Positions 34,147 to 44,637 of a stretch of 64,000 bases of DNA are shown in pieces (the stretch's first letter is position 1; every line of letters starts with the position of its first letter). The notes below the pieces were generated by a model. The model ran no database searches and was not told the origin of the DNA. It was given only the letters and a program-made list of their open reading frames with translations. Origin of the DNA: Psilocybe azurescens (Eukaryota > Basidiomycota > Agaricomycetes > Agaricales > Agrocybaceae); assembly GCA_023853785.1 (NCBI GenBank), contig JAJIRX010000904.1, positions 248,001 to 312,000 of the forward strand. The letters run 5' to 3'. The translations under genes were made by a program, and so were the position numbers.

Positions 34147-36349
34147 ACCCTCCAGTCAGGAGCAAGCTCAAATGTGGCCTATTTACTATCAATGATGATC
34201 CCAATGGCCCAGGATGTGTTGGTATCTACAAAGACATCCATGTCTTTCAAAGAGTCATATGGAATGAGTTAACAAAAGACACCAGAGGCTTCAAGAGTAG
34301 CAGACCACCAGTGCATGTCCATTGTCATATGCCAATTTTGATTGGATATGAGATTTATCTATAAGCTTAGAGCATCTGTCTTGACTCCCTATTGCATGCA
34401 GAAGCCAGGGTTATTATTTCGCATTTTTATCTGAAGCACATCCTCAATATTCAACGTCCAAGCCCATTCACAGTCCACTTCAATCTCCATTCCAACTTTC
34501 AATCTCCACTTCAACCATTTGATCAGCTACATTCCCTATCAATGATTCAATTGTCTATCTATTTTGAACCTCAAGGCTATGTGCAGCTTATTCCTGGACA
34601 TCATTCCTATCCATCCTAGTATGCACAACACTGCACAGCATTATATATCACCATTGTCATCAGCATTTGGTCATCTACAACTATTTGGTTCTTAACTGGA
34701 TTCCACATATGCAGCAAATCTTTGTCTCACTCAGCAGTCTTGGTAATGGATGACTGAGCTGTGCCATGAATAGACTGGTTCTATTCATTAGCATGGTACT
34801 TGTTCGCTATTTTGGCTCCTTTTCTATTGTCTAGCACTTTCATATGATTGATCCTTCCTTCCTTTGGTCATTCTTGCTTATTGTACTTACTCAGCTTCGC
34901 TTCTTTCTTACTCATCTCACTTCACTTTTCATAATCCTGCTTATACTTCTTACTCATCCTATGTTACTTACTTACTCATCCTTCTATTTTTCACTCCTAA
35001 ACTCTGTCAGCCTTCAATCTATTGTATGTAGTTGGCAGATTGATCTATTAGGTGTCAATCTTCAGAATAATTAGTATAGTTTGGACACTTTTCCTCTTTC
35101 AAATATTTTTCTATGCTCTCCAGTATATAAACTATGTATTAGTATTGCTTGGAATGTAAGAAAGTTACAAGCCCCAACATTCTTCACAGTAAAGTTTTCA
35201 AAGTTATCAGCACTCAATATCAGCACTCCAGTATGCACTCAAGAAGTTATTATCAGTATTCAGCACAAAATCTAGCAATTACTCCAGTTATTCAAGATGT
35301 CCATGAGTGGTTAGACCAGCCTATCAAACCACTCATGTTCTTTCATCACAGAGAATTTTATCCTGTTCATTTCAATTCTATCATCCTCCAAGCCCTTCAT
35401 TCTTCCTCTACATCCAGATCCTCAACTCCCTATTGCTTCTATTGCTCCAGAATATTTTATTCAGCAAACTTGGTCTTGTTTTCATCTTCATCCATCACTC
35501 CAGTCACCCTTTATCCACCTCACTGCGCTGTTTGATTTTTTTGGTTCAAGAATATCGCTTAGGTTGTCACCTTTGATTGCCCTAGTCATCCCTCATTCAC
35601 CTCACTATTCTGTTTGAGGTTTGGATCAAAAACATTGCACAATTCTTCACCTTCTATCACTCCAGGCTGCTCTAGCCATTATTCTATCAGCAGGCTTTAC
35701 TTCTGGCTTTGCAGAAGCTGTGGACTTGATTGAAGCACCCTAGAATCAAGACTACATTCTCACTCCTGCCTCTGTATCAATCTCTACAATTTATCTAGTC
35801 ATTTGACCCCTCTGCAGTCATCACTCCTCGTTCACACTATTTTACCCCAACAAATTTGGGTATTTTCCTCTCAGTGAACACTCAAGAGCATTTTATACCC
35901 TCTCATCCGTTTATCCTCCTTCAGACGTCCCTGCCTTCCTCAGACCACATACCCTTTCACAACCTAGTGGCCAAGCCAGCCCTCACTTTAACTCAACAGG
36001 GAGAGAGTCATCTTATCCAGTCTAGACCATTCCTCTCTGGTTTTGTGTTTTTGGTTTTGATTTCTATATCAAATCACACACTACATAGTTCAATGGTCAA
36101 AAGAGTGATTATACATGTTATGTTCCCACACTTGAGGTGGGAATGGACAAGCTTGCTGACTATTATGATTGCACATCAACATCACATATGTATACACTTG
36201 CAATGAGTAAGTCATTTCCTATGACTTCCTTCCAGCAACTGATGACCATTAGTCTTGGATCCAATGCAGAAGATGACCCACTTTGAGAAGCAGTGGGATT
36301 CTACATTGTGCAAGCAGGTTCAAGATGATACTGAGGAGATTGTAAGTAA
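34147..36349. other. AT-rich, CpG-poor repeat DNA without a recognised product
   Basis: Short plus-strand frames exist, for example text near 34165-34370 (DPNGPGCVGIYKDIHVFQ) and Ser/His/Phe-rich frames at 34390-36200, but no family is recognised. It may be part of the hAT element that ends at about 37.07 kb. Confidence 0.35.
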
Positions 36350-36351
36350 TA

Positions 36352-37067
36352 GTGGTTGCCTTCCCTTGCTGTGATGGTATTCATGATCATGCCTTTCAGT
36401 TCAAAACTTGTTATGGGAATAATCCACCACTAGCAATGAGGACCTCATTTGGGTTGAAGAAGGGCAGACATCTTGCTGCTCAGTTATTGAGTGATGATAA
36501 AGAGTTTTCTACACCTGGTCCCTCACAAACTATGCTTTCAGCATCCAGCTCTGCTTCAACTGTGACTTCTCTGTGGATGGCTGAATTCAACCATTATCTG
36601 AATGCTCACAATGAGGTTGAGAAGACTGTTTTTTTTGTTCAATGGTGGGGGTGAGTACTTCTTTCAGATACATGCTATCACATCTACTAACTGGCAAGTA
36701 GATTAATTCAACCTGGTATCCTGTATGGGCTTCAATTGCTCAGGATTATCTTGCTATCATGGCATCGTCAGTCTCAAGTGAGCAGGCACTCTCATCTGCT
36801 GGCCTCACCATTACCAAGCACCAAAACTGACTCAATGCAGATGTTGTTGAGGCACTACAATTCATCAAGTGTGCCTTGCAACCTGATCTCCTCTTTTGAG
36901 AGGAGATTTCTACATATACTGAAGAGGATATAGAAGTTAACAAGGATAACAGTAATTCTGACTGGGAAGATGTCAAGGATAAGAGCTGGGATGAAATCTA
37001 TCTGGTTGATGATGATGAGGAGGAGGATGTTGATGTCAACATTGGGAGCTTCTGGGATTATGAATAG
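36352..37067 (+). pseudogene. hAT-family transposase, C-terminal fragment
   Basis: A frame with LWMAEFNHYLNAHNEVEK and VQWWG leads, after a short gap that may be an intron, into the hAT dimerisation region: YPVWASIAQDYLAIMASSVS, then SEQALSSAGLTITKHQN, a stop, then LNADVVEALQFIKCALQ. It ends in an acidic tail (DDDEEEDVDVNIGSFWDYE). The family consensus has Arg residues where this copy has His, Gln and stop, each one transition from CGN, so the copy is dead through CpG decay. Confidence 0.65.
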
Positions 37068-39106
37068 TCATACAGTACATTGTAAATTTTTATCTTTTGC
37101 CTAAATTTTCTCTTCTAAGCCCCAGCCTGAGCCTGAGCCAGCCTGAGCCAGCTTCAAGCCCTTGGGAAGAGCTTGGCCTTTGATATGATAAGACCTGAGC
37201 CTTCTCAAGCCTGGTCTGAGCCAGCAGATCACTAATGGCCTGGCCAAAATGTCAAAATTTTATCAATATCCAAAATCTTTGTGGACAATCAGATGAGAGG
37301 CCCTTAAAAATACAAAAAGTGTCATAATACAGAAATTAAGGGATCCAATCAGAAAGGAAAATGTGCAGTTTTATGTATTAGTATTGTTATTTTCTTGATA
37401 GAAATGTTTTTCAGATATCCACTACTACTACACAGCATGCTAGAAGTGCACTTTTGCAGTCTTCATAGTCAAAGGAAGTGTTGTTGAACCAATTCATTGT
37501 GATCATTGCCAATCAAACATTGATTGACCTTCTTTGGAAAATAACTCACTTAGTTCTTCACAGATCACTACAGAAATTTCAGATAATATTTAAAACACTT
37601 ATTACTATCATTTGTGGAAAGCAGAATTCTAATTTTTGAGCCCAATGTTCCATAAATTTGCATTTACTGTGTTTTTGCGAGCACCTTCCATTTGGATGTC
37701 TTTGTCACTGGTTAGTCACATCTTGTGATGTTTGTCAAAAATGGATGACACATGAGAAAAGATATATGGTAACATCACATGATAGTTGTCACACCAGATG
37801 TAGCACAGATGACATGCCAGGGCAGACTTGTATTGTGGGCCCAGGCTTTGCCCAGCATTACAAGTCCTTTTTTAATTTTTACACTGTATTCGTTGAGTCT
37901 CAGCATTGGCAATTATAGTATTTGTACCAGAACCTAAAGAAAAATATATTATATAATTGTTATTTCTTATATTATCAATGGTACTAAATTGTTGAATCCA
38001 CCTCTGTCAGCCTTAGATCCAAACAGAACATCAAACTTACCTAAAAGGGAATAAGTCAAATGGTCATATGAGAAGTTGAACAGCAGACAGTCATAGGTGT
38101 GTCCAAAGAATGTGATTAGTTTGGTGGGATATATTTTATGAACTATACATCTTAACAAAAGGGAAAAATTAGTAAGTGGGGAATAAGTTAGAGAGGAATT
38201 AGTAAAAGTGATGTAAGTAATTGATGTATGCAAGTGGAAGAGTTGAACTCTGAATCACACAGAGAACACAATGCAGAGTGCATGCAAAGCTTATCAGATG
38301 GGCTCATGAACTACCATTGTGAATAAAAGAATTGAATTCTTGAGTAAATTTAAGTGATTTCTTCTTTTTCTCCACCAATAACTCTTTGTTACAATACTAC
38401 TTGCTTCAATTTCAAACAGCTCTATACACTTTCATGTGTTCTACTAGCAAGAGAATTCTCAGACTAAAGATAAGAGTTCTATTAAACATTGGCTCAGTTT
38501 TGCAGCATTGGCTGCTTCTTTATTCGCAATATCTGGAGAATTTTAAAACATTTTGAACTTCAGGTTAGTAGAGTTTTTCAATATATTCCTACCACACTGA
38601 CAGGCAGCCAATGCATCCTCATACACACCACATTTTCTGTTGACACTATTGCTGTCTCTTTCTGTATTTTTGGCTCCATCACTATAGCAGTCATTGACTT
38701 AGAAAAGAAACAGACTGGTTATTGATTGTATTTGTCCTTGGCAAATGGTATCATTAGTAGAGACATAACACATTAAAGTTACAGATCACAGCAATAGGAC
38801 TATAGAGATTTCAAAATATGCTGAAACACTAACAAATATTCTTGTTAGGCACAACCAAACATTACAGAAAGAAATAGTCTACCTGCCAAAATGTCTATTC
38901 AATTATTGGAGTGAACAATATATCAAAGTCCAAAGAACAGAAAAAAAGGGATACAAAACAGGTACAGGATACTACAGAATATAAAAATATAGTCAAATAC
39001 TGAGGACATAATATCAAGTTTGAATACACCAAGTTTCATTGTTCACAGTAAGGAAGAGGTTAAAAAGAAGAAAAACAAAGGTGTCATATAATATAGCAAC
39101 ATATAC
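37068..39106. other. AT-rich repeat DNA; possible second tRNA-like relic
   Basis: Nothing codes convincingly. A GAGCCTGAGCCAGCCTGAGCC-like tandem lies near 37125-37160. On the minus strand around 38235-38310 a box-B-like GAGTTCAACTC and a 75-90 bp body recall the tRNA-like sequence at 33.7 kb, but box A is poor. Confidence 0.3.
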
Positions 39107-39648
39107 ATGACAGAATCACAAACAATACAAACATCAAGACAACAACCACAGTCCATAAACCCCAGCTATGACTTGATAGAGGCCAAGGCCACATTGGAGC
39201 AGGTGCACACAGATGCACAGCACAATGTGAAAGAATCAACTGCAATGTCAGAATTCAATGTAAGTTTGTGCTATTATATTAACAAAACATTATCCACTAG
39301 CTGAAGACATTGTTGACAGGATGACAACTACCACACAGTGTTTGTCAAGCAACTGCATTCATGGCATGTAACAAGAAAACCAAAAAGATAAAAAGATACT
39401 CACCACATAACAGCATGAAACATGTCAAACCAGTGGCATTTAAGACTGGAGACATAGTATGGATCACTATGTCCTTTGTAGCATATGTGAACAAGGACAA
39501 TACTGCATCAATAAACATTGTGCTGAAGGCATTGACATTGATAGAAGAGAAGGTAGGCAACTTCTATGGCCTCACATTGAAACAAATTGTATTGCTATAC
39601 AATGATATCAAAATAAATCCAATCAGAAACATGAAGCAGACTCACTGA
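39107..39648 (+). CDS. Two adjacent small ORFs in the CpG-free zone (repeat-associated, unknown)
   Basis: The first frame (39107-39304) begins MTESQTIQTSRQQPQSINPS and has DLIEAKATLEQVHTDAQHNV. The second (39361-39648) reads MKHVKPVAFKTGDIVWITMS then FVAYVNKDNT and VLKALTLIEEK. A 56-bp gap between them could be an intron. I have an impression that KPVAFKTGDIVE-type text recurs in agaricomycete repeats, but I cannot verify this and propose no function. Confidence 0.3.
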
Positions 39649-41830
39649 AGACAATGCAGAAGATCATCATCATCAAAAGAAAGAGAGTATTTGATGAAGA
39701 GAAGAACATGTACCACAGCATGGAACACATGTTCATCAGCAGCTGAACAGTGAATGAGGCCAGAAGAATCTTAACTCATTTTACTACCCATTCTTTGTGT
39801 GAACTTTCACAAGATATTCATTAAACTTAAACTCATTAAAGTCTCAGGCTTCTGAACTGAAAATTGCACAAAACATTACACTTACAGCTGAATCACCCTC
39901 TGAAGGACCACCTTTATTTTTACTACTCAATCTATTTCATAGGTCTAGAGATACCCATTATGCTACTAGATATCTTACTTAGGATAAATTCAATCTTATC
40001 TAAGTGTTCAGATACATCTTAAAGCATGTATTCAAGGATCAATACACCAATCATTATATAAGTCATAACAACTATAGACTTGAAATGAGACTTACAAATA
40101 CTATTTTTTTTGTAGACAGTAGCAGTAAATAATACTATCAATATACACAGAAGCTAGTTATACATGTAAGGACTATATGAAATTATTGACAGATGACACA
40201 AAAGACTAATAATATGTTGCACCAAAAACACTGCTAAACTGTAGTCAGATCAAACAGCTACTTGGCATTACAAAAGTGACTGAGCACCATGTGATTTTAT
40301 ATTCACAATGGATATTCATGTTAAGGCTATTTTAAAAACAAAGGATGGTCATATACCTTTCTAAATTTGCTGAAGCACTCATGTATATATATTCTTTATT
40401 ATCTATAATTTTTGAAGTTCTACATTTCCTTGTTCACTCAAAATTGTGAGTGAACAAACATGTCAATGAAGAGTTTTAATATGTATGTCATGCAGTGCTC
40501 AGTCAGTTTTTGTAATGCTGAGTAAGGATATACACTATGTAGGACTGCATATCAACACCAACAAGAGTATAAAACTGTAGAAAGACATGCAGAAAAATAA
40601 GCAGACATATCCCAAGGGCAATGGGAGACAACAATGATGGGGAAGGAAAGAGAAAGAAAGAAATAGATTTCCCTCATGTGTCTGTATAGCCCCACGCTGC
40701 AAAAAAATATTTGGAGTCAACCAAGCGACTACAATCACCAAGTGCAATACAATCCATAAAAGAAAAATGTTTGAGTCTAAGGCTATATCCTTGTGCCACC
40801 AATAGAAGCGGAAAGAACCGAGTGGCCAAATATGACCAGATTTAAATGTAAATATCACATGAAAACATTAACTAAAGAGGAAATACTTTTGGGCCTTCTA
40901 TCCCCTTTTGATCTCCCAATCAATCAATTTGTCAACATCAGCCAATCAGCGATTATAACACATGCCGCAAAATATATATATATATATTATTATTTACCGT
41001 TATCGTATCATATCGGTCAGTCAGAAGTAAGCAGCTGAAAATGCCACTTTTGAGTAACACGTGCTTAATGTTACAAGGTCACATCAGGTTATAAAATAAA
41101 TCACGTTATCAAAGATAGATTTTGTGACAACAGCAGGGGTCTCTGGTTAAAAGAACAAGTCTATTACTATGTAATAGGACTCGTAATTACATACCAGGTG
41201 TCATGTTGCCGAACAGACTCTAAAAGCCAAAAAATGGGGTGTGCAAGTTGCAAACTTGGCGGTGTCCTATTGGAATTCAAATTTTGCGCTGTTCCTTCAG
41301 CTGCACATGGTGGTGTTGGAAATTCCCTACAATACCTGGAGAAGGTGTGGCCCACTGGTCAGACTTGGGCCAAGCATGATTCAGACCACTTGCTCACTTG
41401 TTACCAACCACCAAATCTTGTTAGCATATTTGCTTCATATATGCAACTACAGGTTTGGAGTCTTTCTATATGCATTTATAGCTACATTATTACTGTCACA
41501 CTGATGAGAAGAGAAGAGAAGTGCATATTCAAATGGGCAGTACAGATATTATTAGAGTTGAATTACAATCACAAGAATGAGAATGCTTTGCTATGCCAGT
41601 GCCTGGCATGCTCCATGAGGAGCTATGCTCGCCGCTCGCTGCTTTCAAAGTTCTCACGGGGCGACCATCAAAAGCCAGCGGATCACATGGGCTTAGATAT
41701 TTTGGTATCGGCAGTAGAGAGGGGAGCAAGCTCCCCAATAAGTACCACCATGGTCAGAACCGAGACTAGTACCATGTTGGCAAGAGGGAGAATACAGAAG
41801 AGGATTGCGATGATGTGTTGCTATCTGGAT
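39649..41830. other. Right edge of the CpG-poor island and flanking non-coding DNA
   Basis: Up to about 40.69 kb no CpG is present; beyond it CpG returns. A TATATATATA run sits at about 40974-40987. A 232-codon frame at 41198-41896 begins with GTG, not ATG, and has no protein character, so I do not call it. Confidence 0.35.
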
Positions 41831-41839
41831 TTGAGGACT

Positions 41840-42110
41840 CGGAGTTGCTGGAACCAGCACCGTCCGTCGGAGTGCTCGCGCCAGTCATGGGGATAGAACA
41901 GACCTAAGTTTAATTAGCACCACACAGCCCCGCCACATAGAGAGAGAACACACATACTCTGAGAACCAGACCCTGCTCCGGAGATGGATCCAGCACCGTT
42001 CGTCAGCGTGCTCGCGCTATCGTGGAGTAGAACAGACCGAAGTTTAATTAGTGCCACACAGTCCCGTCACAGAGAGAAAAAACATACTTTGAGAATACGG
42101 TAATGGATCT
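41840..42110. repeat. Tandem pair of about 120-bp repeats
   Basis: The copies at about 41849-41965 and 41984-42100 share CCAGCACCGT, CGTGCTCGCG or similar, AAGTTTAATTAG and CCACACAG followed by CCCCGCCACA/CCCGTCACA and AGAGAGAA. They differ at several CpG-containing positions. Confidence 0.55.
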
Positions 42111-42214
42111 GATCTCCCAGAATGCATTCACATGAGGATGCCCGACGACGACGACGTCCTGTTGAAATTTGGGGTTGGATGTCGCAAAAGGGGGAGCTGG
42201 GACCTACAAGGGCG

Positions 42215-44022
42215 TTTCGAGAAATTGCTGTGGGGGTTTCAACGGGCTCGGTGGTGGCTAGATCTATGCGTGCGTTTTAGAATGATAGAGATAGAGACTG
42301 GAGCTGTAACTTTGTCAGCGACGGATTCCAGAAGAAAATATGTGGGTTCGAAGCATGGACGTACCGGGCACCCGCTCCTGGGATCTTTGCGTCTACAGGA
42401 CGAACGAAGCGTCTTGATGGTGTGTGTGATGGAGACAGCGTAAGATCCTGGGTCAACGCCCTGAATTAGCGGATCTTCGTACGCTCCCACTATAGGGGCG
42501 CTTCTCTTCTCGCTCAGCAGCCGCCAGCGCCCAGCAGCACCGCTGAAATGTTCCCGATGCTGGCCGTGATCCAATCCCCTCCCCCGGGATGGGAGTCTAC
42601 GAAGGAGGAGCTATAGAATATTCGGCGACATGTGCGTGCTGGCCAGAGACACGCGTCTGGCAGAATTGGGTGTTCGTGGATCATCGTCGCCGTCGCCGTC
42701 GCCTGCACTTGTAGGGGTGTCGCTGCGCGTCTTGTGGCTGTCCTGTGTCGGCGATGGTGCACTTTGCGTGCCGTGGCGCGCAGGGTCCGTCCGAGCCGCT
42801 GGATAGCGGGCTGAAGCTCAAGGATGGGGTGCTCAGGATTTCAAGGAGTGTGTGAAGGAGAAGAGGATGGACGCGGATCCGGGCTTGCGTTCCTTCTCTG
42901 CGCGTGTGAGACGGCCATGGGGCATCAGAGTGTACCGGATGGGGGTGAGGACGAGGCGACGAGTTTGGGCTGCGAGTTTGTGTCTGTTCTGGGCTTCAGA
43001 GGGGTTGTTGTTGCTGGAATTAGCGGATCTTCGTACACTCCAGCTATAGGGGCGCTTCTCTTCTCGCAGAGTAGCCGTCAGCGCCCAGCGGCACCGCTGA
43101 AACGTTCCCGATGGTGGCCGTGATCCAATCCCCCCCGGGATGGGGAGTCTACGAAGGAGGAGTTGCAGAACACTCGGCGACATGTGCGTGCTGGCCAGAG
43201 ACACGCGTCTGGCAGAATTGGGTGTTCGTGGATCGTCGTCGCCGTCGCCATCGCCGTCGCCTGCACTTGTGGGGGTGTCGCTGCGCGTCTTGTGGCTGTC
43301 CTGTGTCGGCGATAGTGCACTTTGCGCGCCGGGGCACGCAGGGTCCGTCCAAGTCGCTGGATAGCGGGCTGAAGCTCGAGGATGGGGTGCTCCGGATTTC
43401 AGGGGATGTGAAGGAGAACTTGTTATTATAATAAGGGAGGATGGACGCGGATCCGGGCTTGCGTTCCTTCTCCGCGCGTGTGAGACGGCCATGGGGCATC
43501 AGAATGTGCCGGATGGGGGTGAGGACGAGGCGATGGGTTTGGGCTGCGAGTTTGTGTCTTTTCTGGGCTTCGGAGGCGTCAGAGCCTGATGTGACGAAGT
43601 CTGCGTGTGCACTGCATGTTGTGGCCGAGGAGTTTTGCGGTCCAGGAGGGCTGCGCTCTGCCAATGGGTTAGATGTTGAACAAACACATTTAATTACATA
43701 TAACGGACGGAAAGTCTGACTGTGTTCAGGTGTCGGGAATGGGAATGTGCTATGTGGGATATGCAGTATGCGCGGCAGCGAGACTAAATCCCAGAATGTT
43801 TCGAGATGTTATTGTGAGGCTCGTTGGTGACTAGGTTTATTATGCGTGCGTTTTAGAATGATAAAGACTAGAGTTGCGACTCATCAGCAGCGATTCCAGA
43901 AGAAAAATATGTGGGTTCTAAGAATGGACGTACCGAGCACCTGCTCCTGGATCTTTATGTTCAGTGTAGCCTGTGTGATAGAGACAGCTTAAGCCATAAG
44001 ATCCTGAGTCAACATCCCATAC
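42215..44022. repeat. Nested duplication A-B-B'-A'
   Basis: Block B (42463-43016) is repeated directly as B' (43017 to about 43575) with a period of 554 bp and high identity. Shared words include GAATTAGCGGATCTTCGTAC, CAGAGACACGCGTCTGGCAG and GGACGCGGATCCGGGCTTGC. B' has a short AT-rich insert near 43418-43435. Block A (about 42215-42462) before B and A' (about 43796-44022) after B' share GCGTGCGTTTTAGAATGATA, CGATTCCAGAAGAAAA.TATGTGG and a GAGACAGC...TAAGATCCTG word, both in the same direction. The blocks are GC- and CpG-rich. Open frames run through on both strands, but none is protein-like. Confidence 0.7.
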
Positions 44023-44637
44023 ATGGACGACCATGCAGCGGGACTTTTGTACAGACACAGTGCCTGTTGGTTAGTTGACGAGACACGGCGATGGTTCAAA
44101 GCCGAGAAACCCTTAGACTAGGACAGATTCGAGCCAAAGCCGTCCCTGGATAGGAAGATTGTGATATGATAGCGATGGCATGAGAGATAAAGGCGTCAGC
44201 ATTGGGATGAAGCCAGACAGATAAAGGTACGTTATGCTATTGAAGCCTTGAAGCTTGAAGGAGAAAAGACAAACAACATTTGGCGAGCCGAAACGAGCAG
44301 TCACACCAACGCCGGCCACACGGGAAACACCGACCCCACTCCCTCTTCCTCACCATCAGCGAGGAACAGCCTAATCGTCGCTAAACCAATCCTTGCCCGC
44401 CGCCCTCATCCACCAACGCCCCCATCATCGCCATCGACCATCTGGGATCCCGATTCTAGATCCTGCCGCAATTCCAAGCGCTGATTCCGACGATTAACGA
44501 ATAACACATTGGGAGATCGATCCGCCTGACTTTCACTTTCGCTTTCACCAGCCTTTGAGCGAGCGAGCGAGGCCAGCCCAGTCCAGCCCAGCCAGCCCAA
44601 TCCCGTGGCTTTCTTACTTTTCGTGAAAAGTGTATTG
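44023..44637. promoter_or_regulatory. Upstream region of the 44.6-kb F-box gene
   Basis: This holds a low-complexity GAGCGAGCGAG/CCAGCCCAGCC tract (44558-44600) and pyrimidine-rich DNA. I see no other gene and no clear TATA box. Confidence 0.3.

Larger units (their letters stand above)
27190..40690. other. 13.5-kb AT-rich, CpG-depleted island
   Basis: CpG dinucleotides become rare at about 27.19 kb, inside the NLR gene, and stay rare until about 40.69 kb. Between about 38,525 and 40,690 I find none at all. Flanks on both sides have ordinary CpG. TpG and CpA are abundant, and arginine CGA codons appear as TGA or CAA in the hAT relic. The pattern fits long-term cytosine methylation and deamination of silenced repeat DNA. 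Confidence 0.75.

Noticed and set aside
41198..41896. 232-codon plus-strand frame
   Set aside because: It starts with GTG rather than ATG, no splice or promoter context is apparent, and the translated text looks random.
42833..43664. Long overlapping frames on both strands in the B/B' repeats
   Set aside because: Open frames occur on both strands because the DNA is GC-rich. Text is Arg/Pro/Ser-rich and does not keep the same frame between the two copies.
21235..44110. Shared phrase GATGGTTCAAAGCC(A/G)AGAAAC near 21.25 and 44.09 kb
   Set aside because: Only about 30 bp match and flanks differ; too short to call a repeat family from this window alone.
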